A program made the position numbers and the translations under genes. A stretch of 44,340 nt of DNA, taken from positions 1 to 44,340 of the forward strand of contig CAZGNA010000004.1 in the NCBI GenBank assembly GCA_964526945.1. The letters run 5' to 3'. Below the pieces are notes generated by a model that worked only from the letters and a program-made list of their open reading frames with translations, searched no databases and was not told the origin of the DNA. Below, piece by piece: positions 24,928 through 32,979 of this stretch. The stretch's first letter is position 1. Each line of letters begins with the position of its first letter. The stretch comes from Fervidifonticultor sp964526945. Its GTDB lineage: Bacteria > Sysuimicrobiota > Sysuimicrobiia > Sysuimicrobiales > Humicultoraceae.

Positions 24928-25944
24928 TCAGAACAGCTCCAGGTCGCCCAGCGACAGGTTCCAGTGGGCCAAACGCGTCAGCGCGCGCGCGGCGGCTTCC
25001 GCAGACAGCGGACGTACGACAAAGTACGGCCCGGTGCCGGGCAGGGGCACGAATCCGGCACGCACCAATCCCCACCAGTGGATCGAACCACGCGGCGCGT
25101 ACGCAACCACGTAGTCGGCATCGACAGCCGTTTGAAGCCGGCGCATCACGGCAGGCACGCCGCCGGCGCCGCGGCGCAGCAACACCTCAGCAAGCACCAC
25201 TTCCCGCAACCCCTGGCGCCGATTCATCCTGAAAATCGCCACAGCCTCGGGAACCGCGCGGTCTCCGACCCAGCACGCGTGGTAAGCCGGCGCCGACGTC
25301 GATGCATAGCGCCAGCGCATGAACACCGCACTGCGCTCGGTCCGAACCTGTGAAGCACGCAAGCGATCGTCGGCTCCAAGAACCTCTCCGACGTCTGCAT
25401 GCTCCAACCACTGCCCCGCGGGAACCGCAGGGGCACGCACGACGCCTGGCGTGCTGCCTGCTCCATCCCGCCCCAGCAGCGACCGCACCAACCGCCGCGG
25501 CCGCAGGGGTTTGATCAACAACGTGGGGCGTCCCACCAACGTCCACCCCAGTTTCAGGTATCCACGCAAACTGACGGCGTTGGGGGTGTTGAAGATCACG
25601 TCGACGCCCTCGTCACGTGCCCGCTCCACCGCGCGCCGGGTCAGCGCCGAAAAGACCCCATGACGTCGATACTCGGGGTGCGTGGCCGTGTCCACTGCGC
25701 GGAGAGCATAGATCGTACGCGTCGCTCCCCGAAAACGCCACCGCAGAAACGCCCGCAGGCCCTGCACGTCTCCGTTGGTCGCCACCAGGAGCAACGAGGT
25801 ACCGAAAGGATTCTCGAAGTGCTTCCACCGCCAGAACGCCGCTGTTCGGTCGAACGCCCGACCAGTCCCTAACGCCGCCCGCAGGAGCCGCAGTACGGCC
25901 TCCTCGTCGGCGGTCTGGTAGTCGCGGATCGCCGTGGCGATCAT
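24928..25944 (-). CDS. GNAT-family acetyltransferase (double-lobe)
   Basis: 338 aa. The first half is a clear GNAT domain: AIRDYQTADEEAVLRLLRAAL, the FWRWKHFENPFG block, then RAVDTATHPEYRRHGVFSALTRRAVERARDEGVDVIFNTPN (acetyl-CoA-binding loop HPEYRRHGVFS) and GYLKLGW. The second half is a degenerate lobe with FMRWRY and FVPLPGTGPYFVV. This arrangement occurs in GNAT proteins of exopolysaccharide loci. ATG 25944 overlaps the GT4 stop as ATGA. Substrate unknown; probably an amino or hydroxyl group of the glycan. Confidence 0.85.
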   Translation of the reverse strand: MIATAIRDYQTADEEAVLRLLRAALGTGRAFDRTAAFWRWKHFENPFGTSLLLVATNGDVQGLRAFLRWRFRGATRTIYALRAVDTATHPEYRRHGVFSALTRRAVERARDEGVDVIFNTPNAVSLRGYLKLGWTLVGRPTLLIKPLRPRRLVRSLLGRDGAGSTPGVVRAPAVPAGQWLEHADVGEVLGADDRLRASQVRTERSAVFMRWRYASTSAPAYHACWVGDRAVPEAVAIFRMNRRQGLREVVLAEVLLRRGAGGVPAVMRRLQTAVDADYVVAYAPRGSIHWWGLVRAGFVPLPGTGPYFVVRPLSAEAAARALTRLAHWNLSLGDLELF

Positions 25945-27071
25945 GTCCCTGCCAGCTCCGCGTACACCTGCTCGACGGAGCGCACCATCTCGGCCATCCC
26001 TGCCCGTCGCTGCGCATGGCTTCGGGCGTGTCGGCCCAACGCCGCCCGTCGCTCGGGATCCCTGAGTACCTCCAGCATCGCAGCGGCTAGGCCATCTGCA
26101 TCTCCAGGTGCGACCAAAAGGCCGTTCTCGCCGTGGGTGACGACCTCTGGAATCCCCCCCACGCGCGTTGCGATGACGGCGCGGCCCAGCGCCATGGCCT
26201 CGAGGAGCGAGACCGGCAACCCTTCGTACAGAGAAGACAGCACGAAGAGGTCGGCCGCAGCCACCAGGCGTGTGGCATCGGGCCGAAAGCCAGTGAACAC
26301 CAGCCGTCCGTCCAGTCCCAACCGCCTGGCTTCGCCGACCAGGTCGTCAGCCAGCGGACCGTTTCCGACCACCAGAAATCGCGCCTGTGCGTCGTGTGCC
26401 AGGACCCGCTGGGCAGCCGCCAGCAAGTACTGGTGTCCCTTCTTGGGCACCAGGTTGGCCACGTTGACGATCAGCCGTGCGTCCTCCGGCCACCCGAACT
26501 CGCGACGCACCGCCGCACGGTCAGCAGGATGGTTGTCTGTTAAGACGATATCGACGGCGTTGGGAATGGTGAGCAGCCGTGGCCGGCCGTTTCGCGCGTA
26601 GCGACGGACGTCTGCGGCAACCTGCTGCGATACCGCAATCACCGCATCACTCCAGCCGTAGGTCAAGGCATTGAGCGAACGCGTTACCCACCCGTAGCGC
26701 GCCGGCACGTTGTGCTCGGTGTAGACTACCCAGCGGACCCCGCCTCCTGCCCTGGCCACCCGCGCCAGGATACCCGCCAGGGGAAGGTGAGCGTGCACCA
26801 GGTCGATTCGCTCCCGCCGGAGCAGTCGGACGAGGCGCGCCAGCACCGCGGCGTCCCACACCCGGCCGTAGCCCAGACAGTACACGGGAATCCCGGCCAT
26901 CCGGAACGCGGGCACAAGCGCGCTCTTCCACGGGAGCAGGTAGGCCACGCGGTAGTCGTAACGGGATCGGTCGAGGTATGGAATGGCCCGCTCCAACAGA
27001 CGCTCGGCGCCACCCACACCCAAACCCTTGATCATGAGCAGGACCTTCAGGCGCGCCGCTGGCGTCGACAT
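25941..27071 (-). CDS. Glycosyltransferase family 4
   Basis: 376 aa, GT-B. LKVLLMIKGLGVGGAERL at the N-terminus, VHAHLPLAGILARV, YTEHNVPARYG, TIPNAVD, NLVPKKGHQYLLAA (donor-binding loop), FTGFRPDATRL and SSLYEGLPVSLLEAMALGRAV (E-x7-E), then GGIPEVVTHGENGLLV. It is a typical WcaL/PelF-like retaining enzyme. The ATG at 27071 follows the oxidoreductase stop by 13 bp; the stop overlaps the GNAT gene by 4 bp. Confidence 0.95.
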   Translation of the reverse strand: MSTPAARLKVLLMIKGLGVGGAERLLERAIPYLDRSRYDYRVAYLLPWKSALVPAFRMAGIPVYCLGYGRVWDAAVLARLVRLLRRERIDLVHAHLPLAGILARVARAGGGVRWVVYTEHNVPARYGWVTRSLNALTYGWSDAVIAVSQQVAADVRRYARNGRPRLLTIPNAVDIVLTDNHPADRAAVRREFGWPEDARLIVNVANLVPKKGHQYLLAAAQRVLAHDAQARFLVVGNGPLADDLVGEARRLGLDGRLVFTGFRPDATRLVAAADLFVLSSLYEGLPVSLLEAMALGRAVIATRVGGIPEVVTHGENGLLVAPGDADGLAAAMLEVLRDPERRAALGRHARSHAQRRAGMAEMVRSVEQVYAELAGT

Positions 27072-27084
27072 CGGCTCGGTGCGC

Positions 27085-28386
27085 TCATACAGCCTGCAGT
27101 GAGAACTGCTCCATCTGCTGGTGCCACAGAGCGTCCACGTACCGGCCGGGCGGGAAGTCCACGTCGTCCAACGTCAACACCGTGTCCCGCGGAACGCCTC
27201 GCTTGAGCCGGCAGCCCTCTGCCAGCCCCATGGGGAGCAACCGCGCACGGCGTGCTGTCGTCGCGTTCTCGCACTGGCCGTAGACCAGGTATCCGCCACA
27301 GCCATCGAGGACCTGTCCCCGAACCAGATCCACCTTCGCGGTCGCAACCACCTCGACGAAAACGCCCACGGGCGCCAGCGTGGCATCGTGAAACAGCGCC
27401 GCCCGGGCGATGGCGTTGTGGACCTCGAAGTGACACAGGTGGTAGGGGCGGGTGAAGCAGTAGAGGGGGCCCGGGCCTAGCTTGTACAGCTCGAGGTACC
27501 GCCGCTGCGTGGGGTGTTCGTGCACCCCGACCACGAACACCCCGGGCGCCGGTACCGCTCCTACGACGTAGTCCACGATACCGGGCCCCTCCAGAAGCAT
27601 CTGCCGCGGAAACAACTCCACGGCCCGGTCGACCGGCGTCCCGGCCATCACCGTCGGACCGAACATCCCGCGTCGGCCTACGCGCATCCCCGTCGCGTTG
27701 GCGACCACCGCTTGCTCGAACGAAATCTTGGTGCCGTCGGCGAACGACGTCACCATGCGCGGGTTTTGCCCCCACCGCCGGGCAAACTCGGCCTGCGTCG
27801 TGGGGTTCCGGTACGGATCATGCAGGCCTTTGATGTTCCCGCACAGCACGGGCTTCACCCCGATACCTCGGACGAACCGGAAGAGGTTCATGGTAACTGC
27901 CGGCTGGTCCCCATCCGCGAGGGTATAGACCACGCCAGCGTCGTCAGCGTGCGCCTTCAGCAGCGGGCCGACCGTGGCATCCATCTCGGCACTGTAGGTC
28001 ACGAAGTGCTTCCGAGCCTCCACCGCCAGCATCGCCATCTGCGCGGCGAACTCCACAGCCCCGGTCATGTCCAGGATCACGTCGATCGCCCGCGCCCGCA
28101 CCAGCGCTTCGGGAACCGTCGTCACGGCCGCGTCGCCCCGCGCCACAGCGGCATCCAGCTCGACCGCATCGCGCACGGTGCGCACCGTCGCACGTCCGGC
28201 TTCCCGATAGGCCTGCTCGGCGGCTTCGAGCCGTCGAGCGCAGATCGCCACGAGCTCGATCCCCTGCACCACCGTCTCCAGCTGCAGGGCGACGCCCCGG
28301 CCCATGAACCCGGCACCCAGCATCCCCACGCGGATGCTCCGGCCTTCCCGAGTCAGCCGCTCCAGCGCTCGATCAACGATCACCAT
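27085..28386 (-). CDS. NAD(P)-dependent oxidoreductase, COG4091 homoserine dehydrogenase-like with SAF-like C-terminus
   Basis: About 433 aa. The Rossmann fold starts IRVGMLGAGFMGRGVALQL; then LDMTGAVEFAAQ, HFVTYSAEMDATVGPLLK, YTLADGDQPAVTMNLFRF, GNIKGLHDPYRNPTTQ, SFADGTKISFEQAVVANATG, PYHLCHFEVHNAIA and a C-terminal SAF-like domain (LDDVDFPPGRYVD). These blocks match the COG4091 family. The reaction is not established; proteins of this family recur beside rfbF and RfbC-like genes, so it probably acts on a CDP-linked sugar. Start ATG 28386 overlaps the epimerase stop (28380); GTG 28383 is an equal alternative with a GTGA overlap. Confidence 0.85.
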   Translation of the reverse strand: MVIVDRALERLTREGRSIRVGMLGAGFMGRGVALQLETVVQGIELVAICARRLEAAEQAYREAGRATVRTVRDAVELDAAVARGDAAVTTVPEALVRARAIDVILDMTGAVEFAAQMAMLAVEARKHFVTYSAEMDATVGPLLKAHADDAGVVYTLADGDQPAVTMNLFRFVRGIGVKPVLCGNIKGLHDPYRNPTTQAEFARRWGQNPRMVTSFADGTKISFEQAVVANATGMRVGRRGMFGPTVMAGTPVDRAVELFPRQMLLEGPGIVDYVVGAVPAPGVFVVGVHEHPTQRRYLELYKLGPGPLYCFTRPYHLCHFEVHNAIARAALFHDATLAPVGVFVEVVATAKVDLVRGQVLDGCGGYLVYGQCENATTARRARLLPMGLAEGCRLKRGVPRDTVLTLDDVDFPPGRYVDALWHQQMEQFSLQAV

Positions 28387-28952
28387 CGTGACGACCCGCG
28401 CTCGCTGCCCTCGATGACGTGGCCGCCGACGAAATTCGGCCACGCGCGGTCCTTGTCGGATATCACCACCGGCGCGAAGGGCCACCGGATCCCAAACGCC
28501 GGGTCGTCGTACCGTACCCCGCGCTCATGGGACGGCGTGTAGGCGGTGGAGACGAAGTAGGCCACCTCGGTGTCGTCTTCCAGCGTCAGGTACCCGTGGG
28601 CGCAACCTTCGGGCACGTAGAGCATTCGGTAGTTCCGGGCCGTCAGTTCCACGCCGAGCCACCGCCCAAACGTCGGCGAATCCCCACGCAGGTCCAGCGC
28701 CACGTCGTAGATGGCCCCGCGCGTACACCGAACCAGCTTGGCTTCCGCGTGGGGCGGCGCCTGGTAGTGCATGCCCCGCAGCGTACCACGCCGGCGGTTG
28801 TAGGCGACGTTGGCCTGTGCCAGTCGGCCAGTCAGCCCCGCGGTGGCGAGTTCCTGTTCGCACCACACGCGCGCAAAGAACCCACGGTGGTCTTCGCGCT
28901 TCTCGACCTCTACCACGTAGACGCCGGGAAGCTCCGTGGGGACAAAGATCAC
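28380..28952 (-). CDS. dTDP-4-keto-6-deoxyhexose 3,5-epimerase family protein (RfbC/RmlC-like)
   Basis: 190 aa cupin. Motifs: PGVYVVEVEKREDHRGFFARVW, NVAYNRRRGTLRGMHYQAPPHAEAKLVRCTRGAIYDVALDLR (catalytic His in GMHYQ), YVPEGCAHGYLTLEDDTEVAYFVSTAYTP and ERGVRYDDPAFGI. The tyrosine-bearing segment keeps a Tyr (VSTAY), so epimerase chemistry is plausible. No dTDP-glucose pyrophosphorylase or dehydratase lies in the window; the local nucleotidyltransferase is the CDP-specific rfbF, so the substrate is probably a CDP-hexose. It sits 21 bp after the SDR gene. Confidence 0.92.
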   Translation of the reverse strand: MIFVPTELPGVYVVEVEKREDHRGFFARVWCEQELATAGLTGRLAQANVAYNRRRGTLRGMHYQAPPHAEAKLVRCTRGAIYDVALDLRGDSPTFGRWLGVELTARNYRMLYVPEGCAHGYLTLEDDTEVAYFVSTAYTPSHERGVRYDDPAFGIRWPFAPVVISDKDRAWPNFVGGHVIEGSERGSSRW

Positions 28953-28973
28953 GCTGTGGCCTCCACCCCGTGC

Positions 28974-30089
28974 TCAGGGCGTGGCATCCGCTGCACTCCG
29001 CTCTCCCACCAGCCGGCCGCGCATCGACGCGCCTGCATCGCGGTCCTGCCACGGACGTGCTGCGGCGCCCCGCCAGTAGAACTCCGCATCCAGCTGTCCC
29101 GTTGTGACCAGGTACCGGAGCTGCCGCAGCCGGGTGAACGCTCGGTGCTCGAACGTCTCGTGCGTGAGACCAATGCGCTCGAACAGCGCCCGCAGCTCGC
29201 GGGCGCCGGCTTCCACGGTCCACCGGCACCGAAAAGCCGGTAGCCGCGCGTGGATTTTGTCGAACGACACGCGGTAGCTGCGTGCATCGCCACTCCCGAC
29301 ACCGTAGGTGAGGCGACATCCCGGAAACACGGCCGCCACGATCTCGGCAATCTCCCGCACGCGGTAGTTGGCTCCGTTGTCGCCAACGTTGAACACCTCG
29401 TTGTGCACCGCCTCACGCGGGGCCTCGAGCACCGCTACCATGGCCGCGCAGATGTCCTGCACGTGCACCAGAGGACGCCACGGCGCGCCGTCGCTGGTCA
29501 TGGCGATCACGCCAGTGGTCCAGGCGAGCCCGGCCAGGTTGTTGAGTACGAGATCGAACCGCATGCTGGGCGACGCGCCGAACGCCGTGGCGTTGCGCAG
29601 GAAGACCGGGGAGAAGCCGTCGTCGGCGAGGGCTCCCACGGTGCGCTCGACCAGCACCTTGCAGTGTGCATATGCGGTCTGCGGCGCGACCGGCGACTCC
29701 TCGGTCCGGACGTCACCGTCCTCTGTTCCATAAACGCTGCACGACGAACTGTAGACGAAGCGCCTCACCCCGGCGGCTTTACACAGGCGCGCGAGTCGAA
29801 CACTGCCCCGGTAGTTGATGTCGTAGGTCAATGCCGGACGAAACTCGCCCAACGGATCGTTGGACAGCTCTGCCAGGTGGACGCACGCATCGAACCCGCG
29901 CACATCGTCCACCGAGAGCACCCGCACGTCCGCTTTCAGCACCGGCGGGGCCTGCAGGGCAGCGTCATAGAGCACCGTGTCCACGTAGAACCCCGTGTCG
30001 ATGCCAACGACCTCGTGCCCCCGCTCCAGCAAGAGCGACGCCAGGTGCACCCCGATGTACCCCCGGGCTCCGGTGATCAGCACACGCAT
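28974..30089 (-). CDS. NAD-dependent epimerase/dehydratase (extended SDR)
   Basis: About 371 aa. TGARGYIGVHLASLL cofactor motif, VHLAELSNDPLG, YSSSCSVYG and TAYAHCK giving the Ser-Tyr-Lys catalytic set, then RNATAFG and LVHVQDICAAM. The SSSCSVYG in place of the Thr-Asp-Glu/Lys of 4,6-dehydratases argues for an epimerase or reductase, not a dehydratase. ATG 30089 begins the Rossmann strand; the longer frame to 30230 is Gly-rich and unconvincing. Its neighbours are rfbF and an RfbC-like epimerase, which suggests action on a CDP-sugar. Confidence 0.9.
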   Translation of the reverse strand: MRVLITGARGYIGVHLASLLLERGHEVVGIDTGFYVDTVLYDAALQAPPVLKADVRVLSVDDVRGFDACVHLAELSNDPLGEFRPALTYDINYRGSVRLARLCKAAGVRRFVYSSSCSVYGTEDGDVRTEESPVAPQTAYAHCKVLVERTVGALADDGFSPVFLRNATAFGASPSMRFDLVLNNLAGLAWTTGVIAMTSDGAPWRPLVHVQDICAAMVAVLEAPREAVHNEVFNVGDNGANYRVREIAEIVAAVFPGCRLTYGVGSGDARSYRVSFDKIHARLPAFRCRWTVEAGARELRALFERIGLTHETFEHRAFTRLRQLRYLVTTGQLDAEFYWRGAAARPWQDRDAGASMRGRLVGERSAADATP

Positions 30090-30130
30090 CGTCCGTGTCA
30101 CCCCGCACTCGTCGCGGCGACCTACAGGGC

Positions 30131-30925
30131 TCACACCGACGCTGGTTGACGCTCCCAGATCCTCCAGGGAGCCCGCCCGGACGCCCAGAGCTCCTCCAGC
30201 ATCTGCTTCTCCTTCAGGGTGTCCATACACGACCAGAACCCGTAGTGCCGATAGCCCATCAACTGTCCGTCACGCGCGAGACGCACCACTGTGTCCCGCT
30301 CCCAGACCTCGTCGTCGCCGCTGATATAGTCCAGCGCCCCGAGATCGAGCACGAAGAACCCGCCGTTAATCCACCCTTCGCCGTGCTCCGGTTTCTCGAA
30401 GAACTCCACCACGCGGTCACCGTCGAATGCGATCCGTCCGAAGCGCGCGGGCACGCGCACCGTGGTGACCGTGGCAAGCCGCCCGTGCTCTCGATGGAAC
30501 CGCAGGAGCGCGTGAAGGTCGATGTCGGCAACGCCGTCGCCGTAAGTGAACATGAACGTCCGATCCTCACCGAGCCAGGTGCGCACCCGCTTCAACCGGC
30601 CGGCCGTCTGCGTGTACAGTCCCGTGTCGACGATGTGCACCTTCCAGTTGTAGGGACGCCCGTTCCTGTGGACCACGACGTCGCCGGTCCCCAGATCGAC
30701 CGTGACATCGTTGTGCATGGCGTAGAACGAGCAGAAATACTGCTTGATCACCTCGGCGCGGTAGCCGGCAGCGACGATGAACTCGGTCATGCCGTGGAAC
30801 GCATAGATGTTCATGATGTGCCAGAGGATCGGACGGCCTCCGACCTCCACCATGGGCTTGGGCCGCAGGGTGGTTTCCTCGGACAGTCGGGAGCCAAACC
30901 CACCGGCGAGAATCACGGTCTTCAT
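30131..30925 (-). CDS. rfbF: Glucose-1-phosphate cytidylyltransferase
   Basis: 264 aa, the usual length. It makes CDP-glucose from CTP and glucose 1-phosphate. Motifs: MKTVILAGGFGSRLSEET, RPKPMVEVGGRPILWHIMNIY, GYRAEVIKQYF, FMFTYGDGVADID, FEKPEHGEGWINGGFFVL and a C-terminal FWSCMDTLKEK, all matching RfbF. ATG 30925 has GGGAGG seven bases upstream, an unusually good ribosome site, so this start is firm. A CDP-glucose 4,6-dehydratase (RfbG), its normal next step, is not in the window. Confidence 0.96.
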   Translation of the reverse strand: MKTVILAGGFGSRLSEETTLRPKPMVEVGGRPILWHIMNIYAFHGMTEFIVAAGYRAEVIKQYFCSFYAMHNDVTVDLGTGDVVVHRNGRPYNWKVHIVDTGLYTQTAGRLKRVRTWLGEDRTFMFTYGDGVADIDLHALLRFHREHGRLATVTTVRVPARFGRIAFDGDRVVEFFEKPEHGEGWINGGFFVLDLGALDYISGDDEVWERDTVVRLARDGQLMGYRHYGFWSCMDTLKEKQMLEELWASGRAPWRIWERQPASV

Positions 30926-30927
30926 CG

Positions 30928-32115
30928 TTACGCCTCCCCACGCACGTGGCCGGATCGTTGCCACCGCCGGGCCGTGTCCGGGCGCACCCGCGCAGCCTCC
31001 ACGAGTTGCCGGTAGACTTCCTGATACGCCGACACGATGCGCATGATCTCGAACCGCCGATACGCCTGACGTGCCGCCTGCCCCATAGCCGCCCGACGCT
31101 GGGGCGCCTCGACCAGGTTCACGGTCGCCCGCTGGAGCCCGTCGGTGTCGTCCGCCCGCACCAGGACACCGGTCACCCCGTCATCGATGACCTCGGCGAC
31201 ACCGCCCACGGCGTAGGCCACCGCGGGCACACCGGCCAGGCCGGCCTCGATCAACGCCGCAGGCATGCCTTCGCTGCGGCTCGGCAACACGAGCAGATCC
31301 GCGGCAGCCAGGTAGTTCCCAAGGTCCGCCTGCGGAGGCACGATGCGCACCGCACCGTCGAGTCCTTCGCGGACGATCGCGGCCTGCAGCGTGCCCAGCA
31401 ACGGACCGTGCCCCACCAGGAGGCCGCGCACCGGCAGCCCCCGGCGTCGACACGCTGCCACCAGCTCGACAATCGCACCCGGATTCTTTTCGGGCGCCAG
31501 GCTGCCTACCGCAACCAGCAAACAGTCCTGCGGCCCGACGCCCAGCGCTGCGCGCACGTGCTCTCGCGTGCGCGGCGCGCGCAACACCCGCGCCGGCTCG
31601 ACACCGTTGGGGATGACCGTGAGCCGCCGCGGATCCACGGCCGAGGTCGCAACGAGATCAGCCGCAACCGCCTGGCATACGGCGACGACCCTGTCGACCT
31701 GGCGCAGCAGCCAGCGGTACGCCACGCCCCGCGCCCACCCGCGCCGCCAGTACGACCCCATGCCAATGGCGCGGTAAACCAGCGGGCAGGCACTGCCGCC
31801 AAGGCGCCGCGCCAGAACCAGATACTTGAGCGTGCCTGCCCCGTTGGCCTGCACGAGAGTGTATCCGCCACCCTCGATGGCCCGCCGCAGCCGCAGCAGG
31901 GTGCCGAGACCCCGCCGCCCAGTAGGCCCGGACACGAGCTGTTCCACCGTGACCCCGGCCTGCATCGCGGCATCGGCGTAGGCACCATCCACGGACCCCA
32001 GACTCAACACCGTGGCCCGCCAGCCGTGCGCCGCCAGGGCACGGGACAGGTCCAGGGCGAACACCTCGGCGCCCCGGAGCTGCCCCTGCTGGATCACCTG
32101 CAAGACGCGCAGCAC
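30928..32115 (-). CDS. Glycosyltransferase family 4
   Basis: About 395 aa. VLRVLQVIQQGQLRGAEVFALDL at the start, YRAIGMGSYWRRG, VIPNGVEPARV, VGSLAPEKNPGAIVEL, LVGHGPLLGTL, SRSEGMPAALIEAGLAGVPAVAY and GGVAEVIDDGVTGVLV: a typical GT4 GT-B set. The GTG at 32115 is where similarity starts; the frame extends to 32427 but that part overlaps the upstream GT2 gene and has no homology. It stops 2 bp ahead of the rfbF ATG. Confidence 0.92.
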   Translation of the reverse strand: MLRVLQVIQQGQLRGAEVFALDLSRALAAHGWRATVLSLGSVDGAYADAAMQAGVTVEQLVSGPTGRRGLGTLLRLRRAIEGGGYTLVQANGAGTLKYLVLARRLGGSACPLVYRAIGMGSYWRRGWARGVAYRWLLRQVDRVVAVCQAVAADLVATSAVDPRRLTVIPNGVEPARVLRAPRTREHVRAALGVGPQDCLLVAVGSLAPEKNPGAIVELVAACRRRGLPVRGLLVGHGPLLGTLQAAIVREGLDGAVRIVPPQADLGNYLAAADLLVLPSRSEGMPAALIEAGLAGVPAVAYAVGGVAEVIDDGVTGVLVRADDTDGLQRATVNLVEAPQRRAAMGQAARQAYRRFEIMRIVSAYQEVYRQLVEAARVRPDTARRWQRSGHVRGEA

Positions 32116-32152
32116 GGTTCCGCCGAAACACGCAGCCTGGGTTGCACGCCCA

Positions 32153-32890
32153 TCAGTTCCCCGACCGCAGCGATGACGCCCACCGCACCGCTCGTCCAAT
32201 GGTGCGGATACCGATTCCAAGGCGACCCCGCCACCTTCGTACCGGCAACGGGAGACGTGCCCAGCCGCGCTCCGTACTGACCTGGTAGAGAGCGACAACA
32301 CCCGGTACGTAGCGCACCTGCGTCGCTGCCACGATACGGAACCAAAAGTCTGTGTCCTCGAACAGCCGCAACCCGTCATCAAAGCGCCCCGCGGCCTCCA
32401 CGACCTCGCGCCGCAGGAGCACCGCATCCATGTTCAGGAACGGCCCTCGCAGGAGCGCAGGCAGTACCGAACCCTCGGGCGTCCAGTACGGCCACACGAA
32501 GTCGCCGCGACTGGTCTGCACCAGCACCTGGCTGTACACGAGACCAACGGACGGATCGTCCACCAGCCGGCGCAGCTGTGTCCGCAGTTTGTGGGGAAGC
32601 CACAGGTCGTCGTCGTCCAAGAACGCCACGTACTCTCCCGTCGCTGCCGCGAGTCCCGTATTGCGCGCCGCCGCCGGCCCACGGTTGACATCGTGACGGA
32701 GGTACTGCACCTTGTCGTACGCGCGTACGGCGTCCGGCGTACCATCCGTCGAGCCATCGTCGACCACGAGGACTTCGACGCGAAACGTCCGGTCGAGACC
32801 CTCCTGCATGAATACCGTATCCAACGCCCGCCGCAAGGACTCGCGTCTGTTGTAGGTGGGAACGATGACGCTTACTGTCGGCAGCTGCAC
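32153..32890 (-). CDS. Glycosyltransferase family 2
   Basis: 245 aa, essentially just the catalytic domain. VSVIVPTYNRRESLRRALDT, VLVVDDGSTDGTPDAV, NRGPAAARNTGLAAATGEYVAFLDDDDLWLP and RFDDGLRLFEDTDFWFRI. Starts at GTG 32890. It resembles the catalytic half of the GT2 at 10439-11761 closely in the DDDDLWLP block and what follows, so the pair are paralogues separated by 21 kb of cluster. The stop is 37 bp from the next start. Confidence 0.92.
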   Translation of the reverse strand: MQLPTVSVIVPTYNRRESLRRALDTVFMQEGLDRTFRVEVLVVDDGSTDGTPDAVRAYDKVQYLRHDVNRGPAAARNTGLAAATGEYVAFLDDDDLWLPHKLRTQLRRLVDDPSVGLVYSQVLVQTSRGDFVWPYWTPEGSVLPALLRGPFLNMDAVLLRREVVEAAGRFDDGLRLFEDTDFWFRIVAATQVRYVPGVVALYQVSTERGWARLPLPVRRWRGRLGIGIRTIGRAVRWASSLRSGN

Positions 32891-32979
32891 GCTCTGCCCA
32901 CCGTGCGCGCGGAAGTCAGCCTGCCAAACTTGCTGTGCATCGTCAACCTGCTACCCAGAGATGTCCACCAGGAACGCCC

